DNA of 64,000 nucleotides, taken from contig BSDZ01000079.1 in NCBI GenBank assembly GCA_030268105.1, positions 682,001 to 746,000 of the forward strand, in the 5' to 3' direction. A model generated the notes under the pieces. It searched no databases. It was given only the letters and a program-made list of their open reading frames with translations, and had not been told where the DNA came from. The translations under genes and the position numbers were made by a program. Positions within the stretch are counted from its first letter, which is position 1; each line of letters begins with the position of its first letter. The DNA comes from Volvox africanus (Eukaryota > Chlorophyta > Chlorophyceae > Chlamydomonadales > Volvocaceae). This document shows, piece after piece, positions 44,794 through 57,756 of the stretch.

Positions 44794-47700
44794 CTAAGCC
44801 CCGCTCGGCGTTCCCCCCCGAAGACTTCCGACCGCCAGTGCTGCAACGCAGCAAGCCGCCGCCATAAGCCCCAGGGCCATCGGCAGCTGGCCATGCTGCG
44901 GCAACGCGACCGCAACGAATGGCGCTACCAGGGCGCCAAGCCGCGCCAGCGTGTTGGCCGCCCCCAACGCCGACCCATGGATCCGCGGCGGGTATTGCTC
45001 CGGCGTAAGCACATACAACAGCGTGAAAGCTCCCGACACAAAGAGCCGTCCCAGCAGCACTGACGCCAGTGGCAGCCACCACAACGATGGCGATGTCAAC
45101 CAGCCAGGATACAGCCGCCGCCGTCGCATTGAAACGAACGGCCCTAATGATGTTGTATGAGAATCCGCGGCTGCAGCAGGTAAGTGTGGCTGCAGCGGAG
45201 GCATCGTCATCGGCATCCTTTCGGCAGAGGCTTGCGCCATGACGATCGGTGCCAGCGCCGCCGCTGTAACCGCGAGGCTAAACGCCACAACATTTCTCCG
45301 GTTCCAACGGTCCACTGTCAGGAAGGCCCACGCCATGGATGGCAGTTCCGCCAACGCGGCAGCCATCATGCTCACGTATGCGGAGCTCGGCAGCACCAGA
45401 TGTAACCCGTTTCCGCCGGGCCACGGCGCACAGCTGCCGGTACCTTCGCCACCAGGGCTTCTGTCGGCTGCAGCGGCTCCGCCATGGCCATCACGCTCGC
45501 GCAAGCTTCCCGCGGCAACATAGGGAACAAGGATGGCAACCCCGTAGTACGACAGTGCACAGGCGAACCACGTGATTGCCAGACGCCAGGTACGGCCGAA
45601 TAGCTCTGGTCCAAGCAGGATGCGGCCCAGGGCCCCCAGCTCCCTGCACCAGCCGAGGGCGGATGAAGCAGTTGCAGCTACTGCGGCAGCTTCGCGCCCA
45701 CGGCATCTCCAGCAGAATCCGAGCCGACCTATGCAGGATCTACCTACACTACCACCACCATCGCTGCCGCCGTTTGCTTCATCGCTGTTACCACAGCATA
45801 ATTCTCCACATCCGCCACGCACGGCTATGCTAGGGGATTGTCCAGAAAACGAATCTGCCGCGACTTCCCAGCGCAATTCAGTGGTTGAGCTTTGCTCATA
45901 TCCCAGACCCTGGCCCCCATTACTGTCCCTCATGGCCATGGCGGCGGCCTCGCTGTCGGCGGCGGGATTTGCTTCGGCATCTTCAACCGCGATCTGTTGC
46001 ACTTGATGCCGCTGCAGTCCCCTTTCGGGTGGAAGCTCAGCAGTGAAATCCGTTGCCTGTAGCTGGAGATGCTGTTCCAGGCGCGCTGCCGTGCCGTTAC
46101 GTTTGGCCGCCGCCACCAGCACCCCACGCGATTCCAGCAACCGGCCGGTTGCAGCAAGATAGTGCGGTGATTCGGGCACCCACGGAAGCGCCGCCAGAAT
46201 GCAAGCTGCGGTGCAGTGCGGTCGGAGGCGCAGGAGGAATCAGCGCACAACACCACGAGAATTCCGTATTGCTAGATCAGATAAACAACGTTCACCACTT
46301 TGGAGAACGAGAGCGGCCGGCCCCAATCCTAAATAAACAAACACGGGGTTTGAAGACAGACAGGATCGCTGGCTCACATAAAAGTGGATCAGACCTGAAA
46401 AACTTTCCCTAAACCAGGGAGGGACAGCTTCGAATAGGACAGGGACTTTGGCGAGGTTTGTACCTGGCTACAGTGCGGACTCACGGAAGCCACCCCACAG
46501 CCACTGCCACGAGCCCGTGGCCACCTACCCAGTGGAACTGATGACGCCGCCAGGAGCACCCTCCAACCGTAGGCGTTCAAGAGCCACAGTGCCAAGAGCC
46601 CCTCCAACACAGTGCCAATGCTCCACCATACCTGCGCGCGGCAAAGAGGTGACACCACAACATGAAGTGAACTCGTGGTCACCAGAGGCGATATCGTGCA
46701 ATGCGACGAATTATGCAACTTGTCTGCCCAGCGAGGACGCCGCCATCGCGTTTCCAAATTACTGTGATGTCTGTCCGGTATGTTTGTGTGGTAATATTCA
46801 AGAAATGCCGATGAGTCAACCCCAATGATGCGGGGCGATCTCAAGTCCGCATCGCGACGACATCGCTAGAAGGAAATATATCCTTGTATCAGCGGTACGC
46901 GAGCCAGATCGATGGACGGCATCCACAGGGACCCACTTGGATGCTGAGCATTTACAAGAGCACTTACCTGCAGCGCCACAAGCCACTTGCCCTTGCCACC
47001 GCTGTCTCGAGGCAACCATTCTGCAATCATGTGAGCAGCAGAAAAGATGAACCAACGAAGCCCCAGCCCGCTCAGAGCTCCGTGAGAGCCCAAGCATCCC
47101 TCGCGCACGGGCCCGGGTCAGCCCCATGCAGAGGCAGGGCGGGCGGCAGGGGACCAACCTGTGCGTCACCAAAGCCCAGCCCGCTACATATGAGATGGCT
47201 AAATGCTATGTACGAACGCAGGAAGCGCCGAATACTCTTTCGGGTTGGTAACACAGTATAAGTCCAATTGTGTACGCGGAATACGCGGAATTGTGGAACA
47301 AACACTTAAGCGGTGAAATGGCCACACGGAATAACCCTAGGTTTTGGGTTCGTGGTATGGCAGCTGCCATAGCAAATCAAATATGTGCCATAGGCGCCCC
47401 TGCAAGGAGCTCCCCAATACCACGGGTTCGGCCCTCCCTTCCGGAACCCACCCCCCCTCACAGACCGCCTTAGACGCACCTTCCAGCAACGTGTACATGG
47501 GCAGCACCCCCACTAGACCGCAGCCCACGAGCAATCGTAGGATTACTAGCCAGATGAACGACGGAGCCAATGCGCTGGCAAGGCCTGCAGTGGCAGCAAG
47601 CCCCGCCGCGGCGCCGAAGGCAACCTTCCTGCTTCCGCAGATAGGTGGAGGAAGAACGCGTGGACGAAGGCGCGTAAAATTGGATGTTGAGTGGGTGTCC

Positions 47701-49084
47701 TAGTGCGTGTCACATGGGTATATACTGAAGGCGCATGGCAAAGGGCGATGCCGGGGCGACCTCATAAAGCCAGTAATTATGAGGTGGATATACGCGCGAT
47801 ATGCTGTTCGCTTCCGGCAAGCGCCCTAACGAAGGTAATGGAAATAAGTTCACCCCTGCTTAAAGGCATCCGGTGGAAATCCATAACGATTATATGGGCT
47901 CTTATAGAAATTCATTCTGGCGTTTCTCCTTATCCTTTAGACTATATTAGGCATCAAGTTCTCTAATGCGCAACATCGACAGATTGTGCCATGACAGCTT
48001 TTAGTAAAATATGAATCACGAACACATACCCATGCTGGACACATGCAACACATGATCGAACGTTCATGCGACCTGTCTTCAATGGCGATCTTCGTACAAC
48101 AAAAACTCCCTCGTCTTTCCAAAGAGGTGGCTGAAGGGACGTTCTTTACAAAACAAGCTATGTCCTCCTGGCCGTTAACCGTATACCCGAATGCAGCGGC
48201 GATTACGCAACTGAGCACTCCGCCTCAAAAGTCGCATCACACGACAACAAACCACGCGCCAACACGACGAGGTGCGGGGACTGTGCACCCGACCTAGCTC
48301 GAAATGATCAATAACCCTAAATAACGCGCCTTCCTGCCAGGTCAGCCACCACGCCCCAAGCGCTGGATGCCAGCATCATGCCGGTGAAGACAGATGCAGC
48401 CAGCAGGGATTGGCCCTCAGGGGAGGTGTTCCACTCGCAGCCGACCTTCACATATTGAGGTCCAGCCCACGGAGCCAAAAATGGAGGGCAAGCAGCCGAC
48501 CGGCAGCAAAGTGGGCAAACACCAAAGGGGTTGAACCATAATTTGATTCACAAGCTGGGGAGCACGTGGTGGTGCCCGCAACCCGGCGCAACCGGGCCAG
48601 TATATCGCCGTGGCCATATCGAAGTGAGGGTGGGAAGGGCACAAGCACTTAAGGACTGTGCGTGACTACTATGGCTGAACAAGTCAGGACACGACTGGGA
48701 TGCATTATACGTGAGCGTCGCCTTGTGCCTTGGACGGCGCCGTAACGGCTCGGAAGGTCCTAAGGACATTTTGCAGGTCAACATTAAAGAATGCTTCCCC
48801 AAGCAATATTTAATTGGTTTGGGTAGCTGCTGTCAGCGCCCTTGCTTTCGTCGGCTTCCGGTATGCCTTACCGCCGGTGCCAGGACCGCAACCAGCATGA
48901 CTTCCATGGCATCACTCATCCAGCATCCGCCAACATACAGGAATATGCCCAGTTGCTGCACTCCGACTCCAATTGCCGCCAAGGCGTTGTCGATGGACGC
49001 TTGCACCCCGCCATTTTCAACGAAACCTTCAGGCAGCCTAGGAACGCAAGCCACTAGCTTATTATCAGGATTCATATTTTGCAA
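44794..49084 (-). CDS. MFS transporter (SV2/organic-ion type), six exons
   Basis: Exons 49084-48872, 48445-48330, 47628-47480, 47020-46968, 46631-46529 and 46205-44794 join in phase to about 681 residues. Landmarks run in the normal order: ALAAIGVGVQQ and DAMEVMLVAVLAPAV (TM1), CEWNTSPEG then LASSAWGVVADLAGRKVAFG (TM2 and the loop 2-3 D-x-x-G-R-K motif), LLVGCGLVGVLPMY (TM4), EWLPRDSGGKGKWLV, WWSIGTVLEGLLALWLL, then LPWVPESPHYLAATGRLLESRG (the PESP-Y signature after TM6), a ~150-residue polar central loop, and TM7-12 with a YVLTPEQYPPRIHGSALG motif. This is the layout of SV2/SLC22-like carriers. The substrate cannot be read. The second intron appears to start with GC. In-frame ATGs at 49084 and 49075 are both possible starts. 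Confidence 0.86.
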
Positions 49085-51020
49085 ATACCTTAAGAAACGT
49101 CGAGGTTATACGACCTGCGGTGGAAACCTTCCTTTGACCGCAAGGTTTTAGTTACAAGGCAATTACCTCTTTACAACGTTCGCCTATACAGATTGATTCC
49201 GGCCCAGAGGGTTACCTACACGAATCCGTTCCCCGAACAGCACGCAATAATCCCGATCAAACCGGATAACAAGTACCATTGGTCGGTAATTCCTAACCGC
49301 CAACATACTCGGATTGATTGATCTTTGTTGTAACATGTTACGTAATAGTGCATATATTCTGTTAACTTCTTTAAATAAGCCTCTGAAGTGCATGCCTAGG
49401 ACAGAGATTTTAAATTGAAATAGTGACAGATAACTCTTTCCTCATTGCAAACATAGGTCAAATTGGTCAAGATACCAGACGCCTACAGGGGACCGCCGGA
49501 GCGTTGGATTCGTATGGCCAATGGAGAAAGTGGAAAGCCGAACGAAGCGGCACTAAAGCCCGCCGACATGTCACCCGACAAACAAATTCAAACATAGGCA
49601 CACAGGGGACAGCTGCAACACCAAGATGTGATTAAGCCTGGCGTGCTGCTGCCGCTGGCGCCGGCACCGCAGCCGTTGCTGCCACGCATCTAGCAGGCCA
49701 TCTGAGTGAGGCAGCAGGCAGCAGTAACAGCCGTCACGGCACTGATGGCGGCAGGGGTGCTGACAATGCTGGCGCTGCTGGTTCTATCACGACCGACGCT
49801 GTCACTGCCGTGCATCCAGCAGGCAATCTAAGCCTGGCAGGAAGTGGCGGCATCCACGGCGGCGGCGCTGATAGGGACTGGGGTGCTGACGGTTCTGCCA
49901 TCATCCGATGTGAAGGACCCGGGATTTCAAAGTGTCTTGACAGTGCTGGCGCTGTTACCCCCGCTGCTGTTACTACCATACATCCAGCAGGCAAACTGTG
50001 TGAGACAAGGGACGGTGGTAAGCGCCGTCGTGGCACTGATGGGGCGCACTTTACGGGCCATATGTTTGCTTGCTTTTCTGGGGAAGGAGCCTAGAGAACC
50101 GGTCACAACAACCCATACAACAGCCCATGAGAACGTAATTTGATCAAATAGGTATGGCAATTTGGAAGAGAAGATTGCAAGCTGCAGGTTCACACGACAA
50201 ACCATGATTGGGGTTGTACATCCCCAGCTAAAAGATTATAGTCGCAATTAACCCAGATAGCTGTCAAGAGTCTTCCCGTGGAGACATATGCCGCACATTT
50301 GCCGAGTAAGAACAGAAAGGTGATCTTGAGCGCATCCTCCAACGTCCCTCCCTCCTGGTTCGGCACTCGGCACATTGCCATCCATATTCACCTCCACTGC
50401 CCAGCTGCTTCTCACTCCTTGAACAATTGCCGCTGGCATCTACTCCCTAAGATCACAAACCCTGCCTCTACCCTCTACCTTCTTGTCCCTTGCTCCTTCC
50501 TATCTGGTATACGCCAGTCATTGATTTGAACCCGCCAACCCGGTTTAGTCCCCCCCGGCTGTCCTCAACCCGCCAAGGGACACGTACAAGCTAGCCATCA
50601 CTGCGTAAGGATCTAGACACAGAATAATTGAACCCACCATCTGATCACCTGTTTAAAAAACCTACCGCTATACCGCCATCACATCTCCGTGGACGCCGCA
50701 GTAGCCTATTCGCAGCTGGCCTCTTTTATCGCGTCTTAGCATACCAGGCCACAAAGAGCAAGCGCTCTGGACATAGTAATCCACCTACAGCACTACCATG
50801 GCCCAGGGAGATGCGAAAGGGGACTCTGGAATATATGTGCCCCAATCGCAGCCGTCCCAGCCCCGCAAAGAACATAACCTATGACCGGCACTCGCCTGTA
50901 AATGTAAACCTTTGATAGTCCTTTGCGCTCTTACGGCCATGCCCTCCTGCCAGACTTCCAGACGCCTATACCGATACCGATGCAGTCCGGGTTCGCTTTC
51001 CCCTCCCTAAAGCCCACAAG
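49085..51020. other. Intergenic region between MFS and ETF-QO genes
   Basis: 49085-49640 shows nothing coding. 49680-50060 is a decayed tandem repeat (separate entry). 50140-51020 has only weak frames and presumably holds the 3' untranslated region of the ETF-QO gene. Confidence 0.5.
49680..50060. repeat. Diverged ~160-bp tandem repeats with decayed hydrophobic coding potential
   Basis: A unit containing catccagcaggcaa recurs at about 49687, 49812 and 49979, followed each time by GCA/GCG-rich sequence and a gtgctgac..tggcgctg block. On the plus strand a hydrophobic pattern (LPYIQQANCVRQG; LPCIQQAI then a stop; LPRI, stop, QAI, stop, VRQ) repeats with stops in the older copies, which looks like a dead membrane-protein repeat. 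Only the last unit stays open. Confidence 0.45.
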
Positions 51021-53340
51021 TTACATGGCCGTGTAGCTGGGTCCCTGCCCACCCTCTGGTACCGTCCAGCGGATGTTGCGCCCCGGGTCCTTCACATCGC
51101 ATGCCTTGCAATGCAGGCAGTTCTGCGCGTTGATGTGCAGTCTAGATCTGCCGTACTCATCTGTACGGTACTCGTACACTCCAGCTGGACAGTACTTGGT
51201 CTCAGGACCACCATAGTGCGGCAAATTGGAGCGCTCGAACTCGCCGGGGTTGGAGACCAGGAGGTGACTGGGCTGATCGTGGTCGTGGTTGGTTCCGGAG
51301 CGATACAGTGACGTAGGAAGGTCAAAGGTGACGACGCCGTCGGGCTTGGCGTAGGTGGGCGGCGAAGGCGCCTCGGACAGCGGCCGCAAGTATTCACGGT
51401 CAGGGCGGCTACAGGTCAGCAGAAAGGGGCTTGTGAATGTATTGCGACGTTTTGTTCGTTCATATTCAAACGTTGCGGTTCTATTGCTCATTGATTGATA
51501 AGGCCCCCATTTCAGGCCGGGTAGGTAAGCCGCGGATGGGGCGCAAACGAGACATATGCTGGTGGGTACGTATTCCCCGCAAACGAGACAGACGGACGCA
51601 TACAACTCCGGGGTCTTTTCCAAAGGCACAGTTCACGCGGTACCGGCTACATCTCAAGCCAACCTTGGGTCTCCATGGAACGCCATTATGCACAACCCAA
51701 AGAAGGCGGTACGAAAGACAGTTGTTGTGATGTGATGTGATGGAATAGGTGGAGGCTTTGGCCAATATCCTCGGGGTATTTCCCTCACCACTTCCATCCT
51801 CCGTGTAAAGCCACTTGCGGCCTCTTTTCTCATAATGCCGATCCACCTCAACCAACAGCCACCGCTCCCACCACTCCCACCCCGCACTTCCCTTGCACCT
51901 GCCCTCCGCGCCCAGCTCACCCGTGTCGCAACGTCCACGGCTCTTTCCCCCGCAGCAGGTACTCCTCCAGCGCAGCGTTGACCAACCCGGGCAGCAGGCC
52001 CCACCTTTGCGGGTACGAAAACAATTGAAGGGAAAGCGGCCAGCAGTAGTGCGTCGTCGTCATGCAATGTGGAACAAAAAAAGAGAACCGGAGATGACTG
52101 GGCAGAGGAGCTGGCTGTAAGGCGGGGCTTTGCATAGAAGATGATGGCCCTGTTCCCCATCTAAGCCAAGAAGAGTCCCAAGAAGCCCACAAGATCATGA
52201 AGAGACGTTAGCCAATGCAGTAACGTGCGGATTCCAGCCGCGCAGCCGGGCCTCGAAGAGAAACATAAGGGACTATAAAGGACAGGATTGCTATACTGAC
52301 TCGACTGATAAGCCGAGGGCCGCTCTCCGACAGCGGTCATCCCTCTCCTTGGGGCGAGCTCCTCTGGGCTTGAGTGTGTACGTTGAGGAAAGAGATGACC
52401 GCGCATAGGACATTGATCCCGCCGACTGCAGCAACAGCTCCCTTCCCCCCTTCCTCCCGAATCACCCGGACAGCCTTCACTACCACTGCTGCCAACCCGC
52501 TGCTGCTGTTGTCGCCAGGTTGCCCAACACCCAAAACCTGAGGGCGCACCTGAACCCGGGTCGGACGTTACGTACGGCATTCAGCTCGTCCCACAGCCAT
52601 GACCGCTTCAGCGCTTCCTCGTACTTGCTCATGTCTACCGGGCCCTGCCGGGGGGGGTGAAAGAGACGGCGAGAAGGAAGGAGTTTATACACAGCTACAA
52701 TCCAGCCTGGTCCGTCCCGTGTTCTCCCCCTCGTTCTGAGAAGGCACCAACGATTCATGGATGACACGATTTCGGAAGATACCAGTCCAAACTGAGCCCT
52801 TATTGTTATATCTATTTAATATCATCATCATCGATCAGTATCACCAGTATCATTGTTATTATCATTATTGTGGTTAATGTTATTGGCGTTGTTGTTGTCT
52901 GACGTATGTTGCGCCTCTCCTCATCCTCATCCTCATTCCCACCTTTTCCGGCACGTCCGCTGCGGTCAGTGCGCGGAAGGCGGCCTCCCCTGCCATCATG
53001 CCGCTCATCATGGCCGTGTGGGTTCCCTTGATCTTGGGCACGTTCAGGAAGCCCGCGGAGCAGCCCACCAGCGCACCGCCGGGGAAGTACAGCCGAGGGA
53101 TGGACTGCAGCCCACCTGAGGCCACAAAACGAGTACAGGCGACGTCAAGGGGTGCCGGGGTCATCGGGGTAGGGTTTAACAAGAGCGGCTGCGTGGCAGC
53201 ACATGGGACAAAGGAAGTACGTTTAGGCAATAGCACTAGAGGCGCAACTAGTTCTGCATAGGATTAGCCAACCATGAAGAAGGAACAGATTCCTAACCCC
53301 GAGTGCAGAGTAGGATCGGCCGCAATGAATCGCCCCCGCT

Positions 53341-53421
<81 letters not shown>

Positions 53422-54725
53422 GGCAGCGACATCTTCATGCCATTTTAGACATCTTCAGCAGAATTCTGAAGCCAGCCCTAACAGCTTACTGCCTACATTT
53501 ACACCCAGCCCCTGACGCCCCACGTCCGTTCCCCAACCCCCAACCCCCAACCCCCAACCCCCCGCCACACCTACCCTCGTTCAATGTTCGCGCGCCATAC
53601 TGCAGACATGTCCCCCCCTCGATGTGACGCCGTACCGCAGGGTGCGCCTTAAACCGCTGGAACTCCTGTACGGCAGTACCCCAGTCCGTGCCAAGGGGAT
53701 GATGTGCATTCACTTAATGCAGCCGGTACAACAACCCAGATCGTGTTTGCGGCGCTTCTTGGTGGCGACACATGCGCATGTGAACGCGGAAATGCAACCA
53801 CCTGGTTGGGAGCGCCCTTTTGCCCACCTGGAACGTATTTATGTGCGGATTTTTGTAGTCCAACCCGATCACGTAGCCTAGCGCCACACGCCGGTCGGAC
53901 ATGTGGTAGATGAAACCACCGCCGTACGTATCGTACGAGGCTGGGTAGCCAATAGTGTGTACCACCGTTCCAGGCTGGTGCTGTGACTCGGGCACTTGCC
54001 ACACCTTAGCGGCGCGGACCGGCGAGGGGCGGGGCACGTCCGGTGGTTAGAAGTCAACTGACAGAGAGTCGCGAGTTGTCGGGATGCTGCGTACGAGCAT
54101 GGGATTGGCGAAAGCTGGGTGGTGAATGAGATGGCGTTCAGTGGCCGCCAACCGGAGTGGCGGAGGAGGGGTGAACGGACGTTCCGGTGTGCAACATCGT
54201 GACATACAGGCAGCGAGGGGATTTGGGCTGGAGCTCTTCATCATGGAAGAAGGTAGCTGCAACACCCGCCGGCATGTTTCACCATCTGCGTTCGTATGCG
54301 TGGCCCGGTCCAACGAGTCCTTTCCTCAACAGCTTGCCGGTCATCCTGTCCCCTCCCAGCTGCCTCACCTCCTTGATTCCTATGGCGTACGTCTGCGGCT
54401 CCGCGCCGGCTGCCTGACGGAGATCGAAGCGTGATATGACCTCCTGCGATGTGTACCCCATTCACCCGGTGGGGGTGGGCGGCGGGTGGTGGTGGAGGTG
54501 GTGGGGGTGTCTGTAACTAACGACAGGTGATGTGATGTGATGTGATGTGATGCTCGTTACCACTTGCAGATACAGGGCGAGCAGGAAGATAGGACGACAG
54601 CGTTTCGTGCTGATCCAGGAAACGCGACGGTGCGCAAATTGCAAGCAGTGCGTACCTGTGTACATGCCTGTGTACAGGTGGCGACGTACGACCACATACA
54701 CATATACACTTACACACACACACAC

Positions 54726-54759
<34 letters not shown>

Positions 54760-57756
54760 AAGTGTACATGTCTTTTTTTAATCCCAGTCCCCTTCCTCCT
54801 CATTCCGTCAAATCTGCCCGTCACGTGCCCATTTCGCACCTCCGACAGCGAGCCCCTGCAGCCCTCCGCCAACAGCGTAACCCGGGCCCGGAGGTCCACT
54901 CCAGGGGAGAAAGTGGATTTGGCCCGCCCGTCTCGCCCGATGCCGAAGTCGTTGGTGGCCACACCCTCCACGTGGCCGTCCCAACCATACAGGACCTGGG
55001 AGGCGCATACGCAACCAACAGACAGCGCGTCAGGTCATAGTTGCCCAAATCCCGCAGGCGGTTATTCCCTACCCGCCTAAACCTGAAAACCTGGACCCCC
55101 CTCATGCGCGCCCCAGCCTAATGCGTAACCCTCATGATGTAGTTTGTGGCGATGGGATGGTGGTGGTGGCGATGAGATGTGCGTACACGTCCTTTGGACG
55201 ACAAGGCCAGGGGCTCAATTTAGCTATTGCCCTACCTCTTATGCCAAACCCTCCTCCTGGCTGCTGGCAATTTCCCATTTGATAAATCACATTCTCTTCT
55301 AGCCTTCTTCCCCCGCCCATCACCAACACCAACACCAACACCAGCACCCAATGCTGTTCCTTCGGCACACTACTACCTTGAACTAACTATTCGAGCTTCG
55401 ATCTCTGACTGACTATCAAGATGCCAATATAACCCTCAAAGCCCCCTTTATTTCCGACCTCTATTTGCGGCCTTGGCGGCTACCTGGTTTACGTTCCAAC
55501 GTTTTCACCCTCTCTACCTTGAGGACGGAGCTACACGTCGCCTCCACCATCGCGGTCAGTCATGCTTAACAGCAGCGTCCACAGCGGTATCATGCCTCGT
55601 GTATTCGACTTCCCCCCTCACTCCCTCCCCGCTTTCCGCCCAAAATATCGGCCGGCCGTGGATTCTTAAACGGGATCCGTTGTACGGCCACTTACTTTCT
55701 TCCCTGCAAATCCTGCATAGATCTCCACGCCCAGTGCCTCCGCCCTGCGGCCCATCCAACGAGCGACCTCGCTCAGGCTGACAACATAATTCTTGCCCTT
55801 GCTGCGCATGGAGGGCGGGGTGGGCAGGCGCAGCGACCAGCTGGGGGAGGCCAGCCACAACATGGAGTCCCTATTGGCGAGCACCTGCGTCCGAATAACA
55901 CAACAACACCCAACGCAGCAAGGAAATATATGACGGCAAGGTCGCCAACAGGGAGGACAAGGGTTGTAAGCAACCGCAGGACCTGGACGACTTGTTTCCG
56001 ACCGGCGCCGAAGGGTGGTCTTTTGGGAGCCAGAGAACGAGCCAAGACTTTCAACGCCGGTGATGGGCTCTGAGGGTATGTAGCAGTGTCAAACGGCTAC
56101 AACCCCTGTCGTAGGGTAGTACTCTGTCCATCTGTACCGCCGTAGCGTACTGCAAACTTGCAGTGCAGTAGTGCTGCACTCAAGACTACGCCGTAATGTG
56201 TAACCAGCCATTTGGCGCTCTCGGGCGTGTCCATCCCCATTCGGCACTGCCGGTTCCGTTGCCTCTGCCTCCAGGGAGGAGAGGCCATCCCGGGCCTTCT
56301 CTAGGCACCTTCACCCCGCGTCGTTGGAAGAGAAAGCTCCAGATCCGCTTCCCTACCAGTCCGCTCACCCACCTCCAGGAGCGTAAAGCTATCCACAGCA
56401 CATCACAGATTTAAGAAGAAATAATGAAGTGACGCATTTGGAAGCCACCCTTTGACGCCCATGCCCTCCCGCTTTGCACGCCCAAACCTCACCCATCCTA
56501 CCGCCCGCAGTGCGTTACACCTCTTGATTCCGTGCGTGCCCGCGAGGTCAGACCGCATGCACGACTGGTATGCATGCACCTCTGGCCCCCGTTCGCGGGT
56601 TGCAGGGCAAGCGAATGGCACAGCATGAGCCCAGGGGAAACCCACCTTGATGGGGCAGTCCGGGTCGTCCTTCCAGTCGGGCAGCAGCTCATCCAGGGCG
56701 CGCGTTTCCAGGACGTTACCCGAAAGGATATGAGCACCCACTTCGGAACCTTTCTCAATGACACAAACACTGACGTCCTTGCCTGCAGACTGGCATTGCT
56801 GCGGGGTCGGAGCCATGATGGGTCCCGTGATAGGATCAGGAGAGGACAGAATCAGGATCAGGATCAGGAAAGGAAGAATTGTTTTCCCTGACCGCATTTC
56901 ACATCCGAGAACGGTATGCCGGGGCTTAAGCTAGCTAACCGGTCGTAAGGCTACAAGCAAATGGTTTCGATGCGTCGGGAGTGGGAATGTACAGGGGGGG
57001 CAATGCAAAAAACGGCAAAGCAATATCTACCCGTCAGAAATGATGTACATTCATGCTTTCTCACAAGTACGGCAAGGGGCGGGGGGGCCACGAAGTCGGC
57101 CATGAAGTCGGTGGAGAGGGCCAGCAAGCTGGGTGGCGTAAGATTGGCGCTGCGTTCAACGTGCTGGCATTGGAGAAGACCTTTGGGAGCAAATGTAAAC
57201 CCATCAGAAACGTATAAGACCTAGTGATAAGAAAGAAAGCTGAGAGAGATCAGGAGCTGGAGGGCGGCCGTTCCGTCCCCACGAACCCCGTCAACGGCTG
57301 GGCACTGGGAAGGAGAGAGTTCGGGCGACCCAATTAAAGGGCGACTACTGTGCCAATAACAACGTAAGGGTTCGATGCTGTGAACGGGATCAGTGCAACC
57401 GTTGCACCGCAGGTTTGTTGTCACCCGCCCCTGCCGGCCCATCCCGTAAACATCCCTGTTCGCGAATGACGCGTACCATAGCATCATGAGCTACCCGCCC
57501 ACAATGTGGATCCAGGACCCAATATGATTTTTACAAAGCTCACCGTCTTGATGCGTATGGCAGCCGATAGCCCAGCGGGACCTGCTCCCACGACCAGCAC
57601 ATCATAGCTCATCTGTTCACGGGCTGGCTGCGTTGACGCCGAACCATCCGATGCCGCCCATGCCGATGAACGCAACCAGCGCCAGGCAGTCGACGTGGGA
57701 AGCCCTTTGAAACAAGCCGTAACCGCTGCGCGACTCGCTAGCCACACAGGAATCAT
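51021..57756 (-). CDS. ETFQO: Electron-transfer flavoprotein:ubiquinone oxidoreductase, mitochondrial
   Basis: Eleven exons in phase: 57756-57544, 56798-56646, 55884-55696, 54995-54840, 54443-54369, 54004-53828, 53665-53575, 53115-52943, 52644-52550, 52004-51921 and 51408-51021; 597 residues, the family length. The enzyme passes electrons from ETF, reduced by fatty-acid and amino-acid dehydrogenases, to ubiquinone in the inner mitochondrial membrane. Residues 1-48 are a basic, Ala/Ser/Trp-rich presequence. FAD motif [12 protein letters not shown] starts at 55. [49 protein letters not shown]-type [30 protein letters not shown] and [14 protein letters not shown] are all present. The [4Fe-4S] ligands are C542, C566, C569 and C572. 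Nothing is broken. Introns hold several microsatellites. Confidence 0.96.
53340..53422. repeat. (CAGGCA)n hexamer array in ETFQO intron 7
   Basis: About 14 near-perfect CAGGCA/GCACAG units within the intron 53574-53116. On the coding strand it reads TGTGCC/TGCCTG. Confidence 0.95.
54526..54555. repeat. (TGATG) pentamer repeat in ETFQO intron 4
   Basis: TGATG units in tandem (tgatgtgatgtgatgtgatg) between exons 4 and 5. Confidence 0.85.
54714..54760. repeat. (CA)n-(TA)n-(TG)n compound palindromic microsatellite
   Basis: ACACAC runs into TATATATATA and then TGTGTG, so the block is self-complementary and can form a hairpin. It lies in the intron between ETFQO exons 4 and 5. Confidence 0.9.

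Noticed and set aside
56331..56390. Micro-exon reading FTLLE between ETFQO exons 2 and 3
   Set aside because: Joining 56646 directly to 55884 keeps phase and gives the full conserved sequence, so no extra exon is needed.
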